The position numbers and the translations under genes were made by a program. Under the pieces are notes generated by a model. The model searched no databases, had not been told where the DNA came from, and saw only the letters and a program-made list of their open reading frames with translations. This document shows positions 55,127 through 63,434 of a DNA stretch of 64,000 nt, piece after piece. Where the stretch lies: contig JBGQBO010000004.1 of NCBI GenBank assembly GCA_041494885.1, positions 130,277 to 194,276 on the forward strand, in the 5' to 3' direction. Source of the DNA: JAIQFV01 sp041494885 (lineage in GTDB: Bacteria > Acidobacteriota > Terriglobia > JAIQFV01). Every line of letters begins with the position of its first letter. Position 1 is the stretch's first letter.

Positions 55127-55848
55127 TTTCCATCCCTCCTTTCTTTTTGTCCTGCGCTTAGGATTTCACCCAGCACTTCTGAGAATTCGAATACACCACG
55201 GCGGCCGATCACCCATGGAGCGGCTGCCAAGGCACCCGCCGCAAATCCTTCCCGGGACCGGGCGGTATGAACCAGCAAGATCTGATCGGGGGCGGAATCA
55301 AACCCCACACGATGAGTGCCCGGTATGTGACCCGCCCGAGTACTCACCACCGGCACCTCGCGCGCCGAATGAGCGAGCACAATATCCCGGAGGCGCAGCG
55401 CGGTTCCCGACGGGGCATCCCGCTTGCGCTTGTGATGAGCTTCTTCGATGAAGGCATCATAATCGTCTACCTTCCCAAACAACTCCGCGGCCTGCGCCAC
55501 GACCCGATAAAACAGGTTCACCCCGATAGAAAAATTTGCGCCAAAAACCATTCCGCCGCCTTGGGACTGGACCACGCGCCGTACCTCCGCTTCCTCTTCC
55601 TTCCATCCGGTTGTGCCCTCGATGAGCGGGACACCCGCCTGTACGCACGCAGTCGCATGTTTCAGCACCGCAGGGCCCACTGAAAAATCGATCGCCACAT
55701 GGTGCCCCTGGAGCCGATCGGACAGCTCCTCCAGCTTCGCGCCGGAATCCCTCGAGGTGCAGATCAGACCGATTTCATGCCCCGCACTGCGGGCGCGGAC
55801 TTCGACAAGGCGCCCCATGGCCCCATGACCCAACAAAGCGATTTTCAC
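55123..55848 (-). CDS. dapB: 4-Hydroxy-tetrahydrodipicolinate reductase
   Basis: A 241-residue reductase. It starts MKIALLGHGAMGRLVE, a nucleotide-binding loop, and carries the active-site block EEAHHKRKRDAPSGTALRL with the conserved His-His, Lys and PSGTA. It is slightly shorter than E. coli DapB. Its ATG overlaps the stop of the M20 peptidase gene by 4 nt. Confidence 0.96.
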   Translation of the reverse strand: MKIALLGHGAMGRLVEVRARSAGHEIGLICTSRDSGAKLEELSDRLQGHHVAIDFSVGPAVLKHATACVQAGVPLIEGTTGWKEEEAEVRRVVQSQGGGMVFGANFSIGVNLFYRVVAQAAELFGKVDDYDAFIEEAHHKRKRDAPSGTALRLRDIVLAHSAREVPVVSTRAGHIPGTHRVGFDSAPDQILLVHTARSREGFAAGALAAAPWVIGRRGVFEFSEVLGEILSAGQKERRDGK

Positions 55849-56927
55849 GGCTGCGTCTTCACCCTCGTCTGACTGTTTTCCTGAACCCCAACCCGCGCAA
55901 GAAGAACCTGAGCCAGCTTCGCATATAACTCCACGGCCCTGAGAAGTTCCTTTTTTGAAACGCGCTCATGATCGGAATGGGCATCGAGTATCGACCCCGG
56001 GCCCATCAGGAGCGGTACGCCCCAATTCTTGAGATGAGGGATATCCGTCGTGAAGCGGACCACGCACTGCTCGAATCCCTCCACTGCCATCAGCCGCACA
56101 GGGGGCGCTATCGAGAGGACCTCAAGCCGGGTCGTTCCTCCCACAGCCTCTTCAAGCCTCTTCATTACGGGTTCTGTGTCAGCGATCAGCCGGATTTGCA
56201 CATCGGCGTATGCTTCCGAAGGGATCACATTAGGCCGGGTTCCCCCCGCGATGACCCCGATGTTGCACGTCGTTTCACCCAGAAAATCGTCCTTGGGCCA
56301 GTTAACTTGACGAAGCCGCATCAGGGCATCGAGTAATTTTTCAACAGCCGACTCGCCATGCTCCGGATAGGCGGAGTGGGAGGCTCGACCTTCCGCTCGA
56401 AGCCTGATCCGCAACGAACCTTTCGATGCAATGGCCAGTTTGTTGTCAGTGGGTTCCCCGTTGATGAGGTATTGGCAGGAAGATGCCATGGGATGCTGAT
56501 TGGCGGCGCGCGCCCCAAGACTGCCCGCCTCTTCGTCCACAAGAAAAAGGAAGCCCAGACGAGTCTCACCTTCCGCGCGCAACCGCTCCGCGGCCGCGAT
56601 CTGCGCCGCAAGGATCCCCCTCGCATCGCAGGCCCCTCGGCCATAAAGAAACTCCTCATCTTCCCGTGGCGCCAGTGGGGGCGGAACCGTGTCTAGATGC
56701 GTTGAGAAGAACACGCATGCCTTATTCCCGGTGGTAGCGATGAGGTTCTTGCGACCCTCCGCGACATTCTGGAGTTCCACCTTGTAATCCAAACTTTCGA
56801 GGAGTCGGGCCGTGAATCGCCCGATCTCGGCCTCCTCCCCCAAAGCCGAGGAGATCTGGAGAAGCTGACGGGTTAATCCGACGGGGTCGGCATGCGCTGG
56901 TTTTTCTGCAGCCAAGTGGTCTCCCAT
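55845..56927 (-). CDS. dapE: M20-family amidohydrolase, probable succinyl-diaminopimelate desuccinylase
   Basis: A 360-residue metallopeptidase: metal-binding STHLDTVPP and GRGACDARG (His and Asp), catalytic Glu pair in FLVDEEAGSLGA, and the dimerisation domain with SKGSLRIRLRAEGRASHSAYPEHGESAVEKLLDAL. ArgE, DapE and LysK are hard to separate by sequence. Its place between lysC and dapB, together with dapD, makes the DapE role by far the most likely. Confidence 0.88.
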   Translation of the reverse strand: MGDHLAAEKPAHADPVGLTRQLLQISSALGEEAEIGRFTARLLESLDYKVELQNVAEGRKNLIATTGNKACVFFSTHLDTVPPPLAPREDEEFLYGRGACDARGILAAQIAAAERLRAEGETRLGFLFLVDEEAGSLGARAANQHPMASSCQYLINGEPTDNKLAIASKGSLRIRLRAEGRASHSAYPEHGESAVEKLLDALMRLRQVNWPKDDFLGETTCNIGVIAGGTRPNVIPSEAYADVQIRLIADTEPVMKRLEEAVGGTTRLEVLSIAPPVRLMAVEGFEQCVVRFTTDIPHLKNWGVPLLMGPGSILDAHSDHERVSKKELLRAVELYAKLAQVLLARVGVQENSQTRVKTQP

Positions 56928-56959
56928 GTTTGTAAACGTTAATATCGCCCCGGCATTAG

Positions 56960-58390
56960 CTAAGACGAAGTCGGGACTAATCTGTCGTGGGATTCTGCTT
57001 TCGCATTCATCTCCAATCCCTCGACATTGGCCTCAAAGAAGGCTTTGTGAAGACGCGACACGGCTTCGCTGACCCGAGCTTCATCAATGACAAACGAAAG
57101 GTTAATCCTTGAAGCCCCCTGGGAGATGAGCGAGACATTGATGTCGCTGATGGTGGAGAAAATTTTACCCGCGATTCCTGAGGTACTTCTCAACCCCTCC
57201 CCCACCACGCAAATAATGGCCTGATGATCCTCCACCTCGACCGTCCCCAGTTGCTTCAAGTCCTTGAGAATGGACGGCAAGGCACGGGGATTGTCCAAGG
57301 ACAGGGAAACGCTCACCTCTGAAGTGGTGACGACGTCAACAACCGTCCGATGCCGCTCAAAGATCTCAAACAAGGCACGCAAAAAACCATACGCCCCCAG
57401 CATTCGGCCTGACGAAATTTGCAGCGTGGTGATTCCCTTCTTGTGAGCGATAGCTTTTATGCCGAGGGGCGACCTCTCGCGGTCATGGCCGATGATCGTC
57501 CCCGCCTCGTGAGGAGCCCGCGAGTTGCAGATACGCAGGGGAATACCTCGGTCCACGGCGGGATAGACGGTCTTGGGATGAAGGACCTTGGCCCCAAAGT
57601 ACGCCAACTCTGCCGCCTCGGCGTAGGAGAGGCGGCTGATGGTTTGGGCAAGCTTCACCACACGGGGATCGGCGGTCAGTACGCCAGAAACATCGGTCCA
57701 TATCTGGATCTCTCCGGCCGATAGCGCCGCACCCACCAAGGCAGCGGTGTAATCTGATCCACCCCGCCCCAGGGTTGTAGTCACTCCCTCCCGCGTCGCA
57801 CCAATAAACCCTCCCAAAACAGGAACCCTCGATCCTTCAAGCAATGGTTTAATTTCTGCGTTGGTGCCCAACTCCGTCTCAGGCCAGAAGGGAGCGGCGC
57901 GCCCGTGTTCCTCGTCGGTGATGATACATCGGCGGGCATCCACAAGTTGGGCGTCGAGTTTCCTCCCTCGAAGTATATGAGTCAGCAACACTGCGGAGAG
58001 GCGCTCACCGTAAGACACAATCTCGTCTTGCAGCATGCTTCGCGCCTGCGGCCGTTGACTGAGGTACAGTAGTAAACTGGAAATCCTGCTTCGGCTCTCC
58101 CCCAGCGTCCGCTCAACCTCGGCTCCCTCGCCCCCAAGCAGATCTTTCACGACCACAAAATGGCGCTTAAATTCAGGTTCCAGCGAATTGACGGCTTCCT
58201 CAACATCTCCCTCAAGAGCCTTCTGGACACTCCCTAAAAGAGAATCAGTCACGCCGCTCATGGCAGAAACAACAATGACAGGGGAGGACTCTCTTTGGGA
58301 CAAGACGATGGAGGCTACCCGCTCAAACGCGCTCGAGTCCTCCACCGAGGTGCCGCCAAATTTAAGAATTGTGGGACGTTCAATTCCCAT
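56960..58390 (-). CDS. lysC: Aspartate kinase
   Basis: ATG 58390 gives 476 residues of kinase plus ACT domains; an upstream frame to 58459 overlaps the terminator and is rejected. Motifs are ILKFGGTSVEDSSAFERV, GFIGATREGVTTTLGRGGSDYTAALVG and WTDVSGVLTADPRVV. Two C-terminal ACT modules (ITTLQISSGRMLGAYGFLRALFEIF; AIICVVGEGLRSTSGIAGKIF) suggest feedback control. It opens the lysine operon behind a lysine riboswitch, so both RNA and protein respond to lysine. Confidence 0.96.
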   Translation of the reverse strand: MGIERPTILKFGGTSVEDSSAFERVASIVLSQRESSPVIVVSAMSGVTDSLLGSVQKALEGDVEEAVNSLEPEFKRHFVVVKDLLGGEGAEVERTLGESRSRISSLLLYLSQRPQARSMLQDEIVSYGERLSAVLLTHILRGRKLDAQLVDARRCIITDEEHGRAAPFWPETELGTNAEIKPLLEGSRVPVLGGFIGATREGVTTTLGRGGSDYTAALVGAALSAGEIQIWTDVSGVLTADPRVVKLAQTISRLSYAEAAELAYFGAKVLHPKTVYPAVDRGIPLRICNSRAPHEAGTIIGHDRERSPLGIKAIAHKKGITTLQISSGRMLGAYGFLRALFEIFERHRTVVDVVTTSEVSVSLSLDNPRALPSILKDLKQLGTVEVEDHQAIICVVGEGLRSTSGIAGKIFSTISDINVSLISQGASRINLSFVIDEARVSEAVSRLHKAFFEANVEGLEMNAKAESHDRLVPTSS

Positions 58391-58462
58391 GATTGAAATC
58401 CTGCCCAGCCCTATGCCCGGGGTCCAGGTTTTTCCGCAATCCGCAATCAGAAATCCCAAATG

Positions 58463-58494
58463 AAAAAAGCCGCTCGTGAGTGCTCACGACCGGC
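58463..58494 (-). terminator. Intrinsic terminator of the lysine riboswitch
   Basis: Minus strand: GCCGGTCGTGAG / CTCACGAGCGGC, 11 of 12 pairs with one G-G mismatch, then six T. It lies between the aptamer and lysC, about 70 nt before the start. This is the expression platform. Confidence 0.92.
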
Positions 58495-58534
58495 CTTGTA
58501 AAAATCGAGGGCGCTTCCCACTGCACCCCTATGC

Positions 58535-58718
58535 CTGTGTCGTAGCTCTCCACCGGAATCCTCCCCGGTGACAGTCCTGCGGATTTAGCCACAGCGACCA
58601 GCTCATCTGCCGTGAAGGCGGCCCGACGGCTTCGGCGGCCTTCCCCTTTTGCGTCCTCGGTCCTAAATCCTTCACTTCTTCCGGACCGGCTACTCTTGGA
58701 GACCGCGCCTCTACTTCA
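58535..58718 (-). ncRNA. Lysine riboswitch (L-box) aptamer
   Basis: Minus strand shows the L-box order: GTAGAGGCGC, AAGAGTAGCC, the GGGGAAGGCCGCCGAAG core, an arm around CTGTCACCGGGGAG, and GGAGAGCTAC, whose CTAC pairs with the opening GTAG as P1. These conserved blocks and their spacing match the lysine aptamer. The downstream terminator makes it an OFF switch: bound lysine stabilises the aptamer and transcription stops before lysC. Exact ends are approximate. Confidence 0.93.
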
Positions 58719-58749
58719 ATGTAAAAGATCAATGCTTCAGGAATTGCAA

Positions 58750-58778
58750 AACCTAACAACAACCCCAGGTCTTGTCAA
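58750..58778 (-). promoter_or_regulatory. Promoter of the lysine riboswitch-lysC operon
   Basis: Minus strand: TTGACA (58778-58773), 17-nt spacer, TAGGTT (58755-58750). The predicted start near 58743 leaves about 25 nt before P1 of the aptamer. Confidence 0.72.
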
Positions 58779-58837
58779 GCAGAGAATTCCTTGATCCCGC
58801 AGCAAAACATCAACAATGATCCGGTTCGCCTGAACGC

Positions 58838-59638
58838 TCAATGTAATTCATTCTTAATGATCCTGAAAAACTCCTCTCTGGCCTGCCGCTCGATCCAGGG
58901 CTTGTGCCCGCAATTCTTGAGCAGGATGAATCGAAAGTTCTTCAGGGTAGCTGACAACGGCTTTTCAACTCCCTCGGCCGGATGAGGATCATAGTCACCA
59001 TGGATTGCAACCACCGGACACTGAACTTGTCTTGCAAAGTCCAACAGCTCACCGCTCCTTCTCATCTCTGCGGCCTCCTTCCACACCTCCAGAAAGAGAT
59101 CACTGCGATAATCGATCAAATTCAACTCATCCGATTCACCTCTGATCGGATCAAACGCGTCGGTCCTCGAAGCGAGCTTTCCCAGACGAGCGAGCAACGG
59201 GTTCTTGTCTTCGATATCAGGATTATTTAATGCGCTGACGACAGATTCATACTCTTTTCTTCTTCCCTTGCTGAGGCGGCGTAACCGAGTCTCCTCAATT
59301 CTCGTCACATACTTCTCCTCAAAAGGTCCACTTCCTACGAGAATCAGTTTCTTGATCAACCCCGGATAGCGTGCGGTAACAATTAAACTCAGCCAGGCCC
59401 CCCATGAAAAGCCGACCAAACTGACGGGGAGATCTGCACGTCGCTCTAATATCGTCCGCAACTCCTGGATCTGGCCTTCAACAGATCCCGCCGTTTGAAT
59501 CGGCTCCAACACACCCAAGTCGGACGCGAGTCGACGACCAACGGGCTCCATCTCTCCGCCCGCCCCCGGGCCCCCGTGAATGACAGCTACCTTAGAGGGC
59601 CTCTTTCCATGTGTTCTCGGGTTCTTCAAAGTGCTCAC
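58838..59638 (-). CDS. Alpha/beta hydrolase
   Basis: GTG 59638 (VSTLKNPRTHGKRPSKVAVIHGGPGAGGEM) is preferred, with GGGGGT 8-10 nt upstream; the frame is open to 59956 and an ATG at 59731 overlaps the previous stop as TGATG. The 266-residue product has the oxyanion HGGPG, nucleophile Ser in LVGFSWGAWLS, acid in HGDYDPHPAEG and His in NCGHKPW. The family contains proline iminopeptidase-like and lipase-like enzymes; substrate unknown. It is probably cotranscribed with the membrane protein before it. Confidence 0.88.
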   Translation of the reverse strand: MSTLKNPRTHGKRPSKVAVIHGGPGAGGEMEPVGRRLASDLGVLEPIQTAGSVEGQIQELRTILERRADLPVSLVGFSWGAWLSLIVTARYPGLIKKLILVGSGPFEEKYVTRIEETRLRRLSKGRRKEYESVVSALNNPDIEDKNPLLARLGKLASRTDAFDPIRGESDELNLIDYRSDLFLEVWKEAAEMRRSGELLDFARQVQCPVVAIHGDYDPHPAEGVEKPLSATLKNFRFILLKNCGHKPWIERQAREEFFRIIKNELH

Positions 59639-59730
59639 ACAAGACCCCCAAATACAGCCGTCCGCGGGGGTGCAGCGATGAGCGAGTTCCTCGTCGCGCT
59701 CCTCGGCACCTCTCGGCGAGAACGAGCACA

Positions 59731-60174
59731 TCAGGCCGCCTTGAGCTTGTTCGCCCCAGACCTGGTGCCAATGTAACCCCCCAAAGGAATTCCTAACACT
59801 GCGGCCACCCAAAACCAGATTGGGTGTGGCAACATCAACAGATTGAAGATCGCGGCTGACAAGATGATGACGGCAACGACTAATCCGTGGAGCATGTCCA
59901 GCCGTCCAGCCGAGCGTGCCGCCAACCACCCTCCACCAAGGGCGCCAAGCCACCATCCCAGCAACACCATCAAAAGGGCACCCAGTGGTAAAGTCGCGAT
60001 AACTTCCTTCAGAGCCTTCGCATTATTCGGGTCGACCCCCGCCGGGAGAGGATAGATTCGACTATTGATCGCTTCAACCACGGCAACAATCACCACAGCA
60101 GCAATTACACCCAGCAGGACGACCCCAATCGTGCGCATCAATGCCCGCATCTTCCCTCCCTCACCTCTTGCCAT
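59731..60174 (-). CDS. Four-helix membrane protein of unknown function
   Basis: A 147-residue protein with four helices: IGVVLLGVIAAVVIVAVVEAI; LPLGALLMVLLGWWLGALGGGWLAARSA; LHGLVVAVIILSAAIFNLLML; and FWVAAVLGIPLGGYIGTRSG. A first loop (INSRIYPLPAGVDPNNAKALKEVIATLP) carries conserved-looking Pro and Asp residues. No functional name applies. The hydrolase gene follows on the same strand. Confidence 0.8.
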   Translation of the reverse strand: MARGEGGKMRALMRTIGVVLLGVIAAVVIVAVVEAINSRIYPLPAGVDPNNAKALKEVIATLPLGALLMVLLGWWLGALGGGWLAARSAGRLDMLHGLVVAVIILSAAIFNLLMLPHPIWFWVAAVLGIPLGGYIGTRSGANKLKAA

Positions 60175-60349
60175 CTATGCTGCCGCATTCTGCCAGCCCT
60201 CGTACCAGACCATCACTCCGCGCGCTGTCACGAAGGGCTGTGTCTATTTTGATCGTTCAACAATATTCCACACTCCTCCCCTCCGATGGACAGGGACTTT
60301 CACTCAAGAGAAGTCCCTCGAGTGTTCTGGTGCTCTTTGGAAATTCAGC

Positions 60350-60913
60350 TCATCGATTGGAAACGACCTCTTTTCCATGCACAACCTGGAATAAGAACTC
60401 GTAGTCCAGGTCGGCTTCAAGAGGAGTCCGCTCGTAATGCGCAGGGCCCGCGCGGACCTCGCCATGGGCCGCACCGTTTGCAACTGACATCACTCGAAAT
60501 GCCGGGATGAACTTCCATCCATTGACCACGGCGCGCACGGCCTCGCGGAATGCCATGTGGCAGGCGTCGGCTGGCAACGGTCGCCCCGGAATGTCCTTTT
60601 GCCCGGTCACAGTGCCATCAGTGCCCACGTGGATGCGCACGGGTACAACACCTTCTTTGCATTTCGCCTTGAGGGCGGCAGCGGGATACTCCGGGGTTTT
60701 ATTGTCGGCAAACGGGTAGATGGCCGTAATGGATTCGTCGGATCGGTCGGGCGCGTCAGGGGAAGTCTCCGGCTCATTCAGGACACGATAGCTTGACCTC
60801 CCTTCGAGTCGGCTGTCAGTGATAACTGGGGCCTTGGCGTGGCGGCATGCAGCACAGGCCATGAAAACCAGAACCATAATGACCAGGGCAGCCTTTCCTC
60901 GTTTTAACTTCAC
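60350..60913 (-). CDS. TonB C-terminal-domain lipoprotein
   Basis: A 187-residue protein with a hydrophobic leader ending in MACAAC, a probable lipoprotein signal. The C-terminal part matches the TonB-C fold used in energy-transducer-like proteins: TPEYPAAALKAKCKEGVVPVRIHVGTDGTVTGQKDI... FREAVRAVVNGWKFIPAF. Three extra cysteines are present (KCK, DACHM). No ExbB/ExbD or receptor gene is near, so a role in TonB-driven transport is unproven. Confidence 0.75.
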   Translation of the reverse strand: MKLKRGKAALVIMVLVFMACAACRHAKAPVITDSRLEGRSSYRVLNEPETSPDAPDRSDESITAIYPFADNKTPEYPAAALKAKCKEGVVPVRIHVGTDGTVTGQKDIPGRPLPADACHMAFREAVRAVVNGWKFIPAFRVMSVANGAAHGEVRAGPAHYERTPLEADLDYEFLFQVVHGKEVVSNR

Positions 60914-60949
60914 ATTCCCCTCCCTTAGCCGAACTCGGTCTAAAGCTTC

Positions 60950-61537
60950 TTATCTCGGAGTGAGTTTCCCCCGCGCCGGTGGAAATAAGGTGCAGCCGCA
61001 CTCGGACTCTTGGATGAGCTTCTCCAGTCGCTTGAGGCGGGTCTCTTCCCGTTTGGCGCTGACCACCCACCAGCCAATAGCCTTTCTATATGAGGCGCGT
61101 TGAGCCTGGAAAAAATTCCACGCGGCCTCGTTCTTCCTGAGAAGGCTCGCGTACGGTTCTTCAAGCTGGTCACGCCGTTGCTCGTATGAATAGATGCCCG
61201 ACTTGTTTTCTTTACGAGCGCGAAATGCCCTCAGGCCATTCGGCTGCATTCGTTGCTGTTTGGCTAATGCCCGGGCGCGTTTGATGTTGACATGGCTCCA
61301 AATGCTACCCGGCCTGCGCGGTGTAAACCGGATCGTATAGCTGCTGGCATCCACGCTCTTTCGGATTCCGTCAATCCAGCCATAGCACAACGCTTCATCC
61401 ACCGACTCGGGCCAGGTGATGCTCGGCTTGCCTGAACTCTTTTTGTAAAAGCCCACCCAAAGCTCCCGGGCGATGGAATGATTCTTTGCGAACCATTTCT
61501 GCAGATCGGAGGGTGTTCGAAAGAAGGTCAGTTTCAT
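60950..61537 (-). CDS. YdeI/OmpD-associated family protein
   Basis: A 195-residue protein with the typical opening LTFFRTPSDLQKWFAKNHSIARELWVGFYKKSSGKPSITWPESVDEALCYGWIDGIRKSVDASSYTIRFTPRRPGSIWSHVNIKRARAL. The family is linked to bacteriocin or antimicrobial tolerance in enterics, but most members are uncharacterised. It lies 36 nt past the start of the next gene, on the same strand. Confidence 0.9.
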   Translation of the reverse strand: MKLTFFRTPSDLQKWFAKNHSIARELWVGFYKKSSGKPSITWPESVDEALCYGWIDGIRKSVDASSYTIRFTPRRPGSIWSHVNIKRARALAKQQRMQPNGLRAFRARKENKSGIYSYEQRRDQLEEPYASLLRKNEAAWNFFQAQRASYRKAIGWWVVSAKREETRLKRLEKLIQESECGCTLFPPARGKLTPR

Positions 61538-61675
61538 CGCAAGGATTCCTAGTTCACGGGCCGGCTATCTCGGCCAGCGGCGAATGATATGTCTTCACCT
61601 TCCGAAGGTCGGACCCGGATTGGTTGGATTGCCCGTAAAGCATCACCGGATTTTAGCAGAGCAGGGTCGCGAAAA

Positions 61676-62053
61676 TCACCGCTTGCGCGATGGGCGAGTT
61701 GATCCGGTTGTTCGCTTGGGTTTCGGCCGTCCGGTAACCGTCTTCCGGGCCGAGTTCTGCCATGCGAGTGTGAGCGCCTCGCCGAGTGTCTCCTCATCGA
61801 CCGAATCCAACCGCACACTCGTGCATCCCTGGCGCCCCCAGGCGCCGTTCTCGGGCTTGAATGCGGCGGGATTCTCCCGCACGAAGTTCTGCTGCTGGTC
61901 GGGTGTAAGCTTAACCATTCCCGACTGGTGATCAGGATGCAGGGTTGCGAAGATCCTGCCGTTGACCCGGAAGTCAGGGTGTCCCATGTGCGCGCTCTCG
62001 ATCGTGTCTTGCATCCCCAGCGCGATGCGGCGAAAGTCCTTGGCACTCGGCAT
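61676..62053 (-). CDS. MmcQ/YjbR-family protein
   Basis: ATG 62053 with GGAGGAC upstream gives 125 residues; the longer frame to 62101 is not conserved. The pattern DFRRIALGMQDTIESAHMGHPDFRVNGRIFATLHPDHQSGMVKLTPDQQQNFVRENP is diagnostic. MmcQ/YjbR proteins have a CyaY-like fold and are often called DNA-binding, though no role is settled. An attC-like repeat lies 86 nt upstream. Confidence 0.88.
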   Translation of the reverse strand: MPSAKDFRRIALGMQDTIESAHMGHPDFRVNGRIFATLHPDHQSGMVKLTPDQQQNFVRENPAAFKPENGAWGRQGCTSVRLDSVDEETLGEALTLAWQNSARKTVTGRPKPKRTTGSTRPSRKR

Positions 62054-62138
62054 GTCTTGTCCTCCGTGACCAGATTTGGCCGCTCGATGACATTTGGCCA
62101 AACCAGAACCAGCGTGTAATTCGTCAGCGCGTTCAGAA

Positions 62139-62205
62139 GCCTATCGACTGGCTCGTCACTCGTACGCCGGCTTTTTGGCGGATCGGGTGTATACGAGGGT
62201 TAGGC
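62139..62205. repeat. attC-like site 1
   Basis: A 67-nt imperfect palindrome starting GCCTATC and ending GTTAGGC, an exact GTTRRRY R' core. Its internal arms are CTCGT/ACGAG, CACTCG/CGGGTG and CGCC/GGCG around a CTTTTT loop. It is 79% identical to the repeat at 63086-63152 and the same length. The left core differs from the ideal GCCTAAC by one base. Confidence 0.7.
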
Positions 62206-62255
62206 CGTTCACAGCGACGCAGCCAGTTTTAGATGAATTGGCCCCATCCGGACCG

Positions 62256-62654
62256 TCATGAACCACTCGTCGGCACATCGGGCCCGGAGATCAAGCTCTC
62301 CATATGCACCCTGCCCCACAGGCGAACATCCTCAGCTAACGGCAACACGGTCCGACCATAGTCCGTCGACGAATACTCGACCGGAGCGGGGATCGCGCCC
62401 TTCGGTTGGCGATGCACAATCCCATCGCTCACGAGCTCGCGGAGTTGCTGAGCGAGAACTTTCTGCGAGATGCCGGGCATAACCTGCCGGAGAGCTGCAA
62501 AGTGCTTCGGTGACTCCGCCAACCAGTACACGATAATCAATTTCCATTTACCGCCGATCGCCGCCAGTGCAGCCGTGAGCGGATACCCACTGACCGGATT
62601 GGGGCGCCCAGGGCGAGTAGAGTTACCTGCAGGTGCCTTCTTGATGGAGCTCAT
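62256..62654 (-). CDS. HxlR-family transcriptional regulator
   Basis: A 132-residue winged-helix regulator: YPLTAALAAIGGKWKLIIVYWLAESPKHFAALRQVMPGISQKVLAQQLRELVSDGIVHRQPKG... VEYSSTDYGRTVLPLAEDVRLWG. The usual N-terminal CP cysteine of redox/quinone-sensing HxlR proteins is not present. A TATAAT lies only 8 nt upstream of the ATG, so the transcript may be leaderless. It is divergent from the NIPSNAP gene, its likely target. Confidence 0.93.
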   Translation of the reverse strand: MSSIKKAPAGNSTRPGRPNPVSGYPLTAALAAIGGKWKLIIVYWLAESPKHFAALRQVMPGISQKVLAQQLRELVSDGIVHRQPKGAIPAPVEYSSTDYGRTVLPLAEDVRLWGRVHMESLISGPDVPTSGS

Positions 62655-62724
62655 AGGTCAGATTATATTCCTTCTCGACAAAGTTGCAGGCCACGTTATT
62701 CCCCGACGCATAAGGAGGTTAACA

Positions 62725-63057
62725 ATGATCGTAGAAGTCCGAAGCTATCGAATCAAGCCGGGGCGCCGCGAGGAGTTCATCAGGTTATTCGAAACGCGAG
62801 CCGTGCCAGCACTACGCTCCCATGGGATGAAAATACTTGGGCCCTTGCTCGATCTTGAGAATCCAAACAAGTTCGTGTGGTAGCGCAGTTTCCCGTCACT
62901 GGATGAACGCGACCGGATGAAGAACGCCTTCTACGAAGGCGCTTTGTGGAAGAACGAACTGGAATCGATCGCCATGCCGATGCTTGACAGTTATGATGTC
63001 ATTCTTTGCGAGACGTCGCCCGGTTACGTGTTTGATGGACCTCGAGAGGGGTCTTAA
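62725..63057 (+). pseudogene. NIPSNAP-family gene interrupted by one TAG
   Basis: ATG 62725 has AAGGAGG before it. The 110-codon frame encodes a NIPSNAP protein (MIVEVRSYRIKPGRREEFIRLF... MKNAFYEGALWKNELESIAMPMLDSYDVILCETS) but codon 53 (62881-62883) is TAG in FVW*RSFPSL, where homologues usually have Leu. TTG to TAG is a single change. The downstream half is otherwise intact, so decay is recent, or the base is a sequencing error, or the stop is read through. Confidence 0.85.
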
Positions 63058-63085
63058 CGATTCCGGCGGTCTCGGACTCCGAGCG

Positions 63086-63152
63086 GGCTAACAAATAGCG
63101 CGTCACTCGTCCGCCGTCTTTTTGGCGGATCGGGTGTCCGCGCAGGTTAAGC
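63086..63152. repeat. attC-like site 2
   Basis: A 67-nt imperfect palindrome starting GGCTAAC and ending GTTAAGC, matching the GTTRRRY R' core. Inner arms TCCGCC/GGCGGA, CACTCG/CGGGTG and GCG/CGC fold around a CTTTTT-containing loop. Against site 1 one arm pair changes from T-A to G-C, keeping pairing. It starts 29 nt after the NIPSNAP stop, the position expected for a cassette's attC. Confidence 0.72.
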
Positions 63153-63434
63153 CGTTCGCAGTTCGGCAATCGCTGAGGAAATCACCTTCTCGGCGACCCC
63201 GTAGCGGCGCAAACTCTTAACTAAGTCGTGAAGTTTCGGCCGGCTTTCGATCTTTTCCAGATCTCGTCGCAGGCCTTGGCCAATGTATGCTCGAATCAGA
63301 GGCTGGTAGCCTGAAAAGCCCAGCAGCGGAGCGACCCGCTTCAACTCCTTGATCACGTCTTCGGGCATCCTGATAGTAATACTGGACATGGGGCGATCCT
63401 TCCGGAGGCGACCCCGCAGCTCATTGATCTTCAT
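63147..63434 (-). CDS. Ribbon-helix-helix antitoxin of a BrnT-type pair
   Basis: A 95-residue protein. After a basic leader, MSSITIRMPEDVIKELKRVAPLLGFSGYQPLIRAYIGQGLRRDLE is a CopG/Arc ribbon-helix-helix with the SITIRMP strand. It overlaps the toxin gene by 14 nt; an internal ATG at 63389 with GGAAGG upstream could also be used. The toxin-first order fits brnTA, though the sequence is more CopG-like than classical BrnA. Its TAA stop lies inside the attC-like core GTTAAGC. Confidence 0.82.
   Translation of the reverse strand: MKINELRGRLRKDRPMSSITIRMPEDVIKELKRVAPLLGFSGYQPLIRAYIGQGLRRDLEKIESRPKLHDLVKSLRRYGVAEKVISSAIAELRTA

Noticed and set aside
58391..58459. Extended LysC N-terminus from an upstream ATG
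   Set aside because: The added residues are not conserved and the alternative start lies next to the riboswitch terminator; ATG 58390 begins the conserved kinase sequence.
61549..61675. A further attC-like site between YdeI and MmcQ (GTTGGAT at 61623)
   Set aside because: No matching RYYYAAC partner or foldable arms at a suitable distance.
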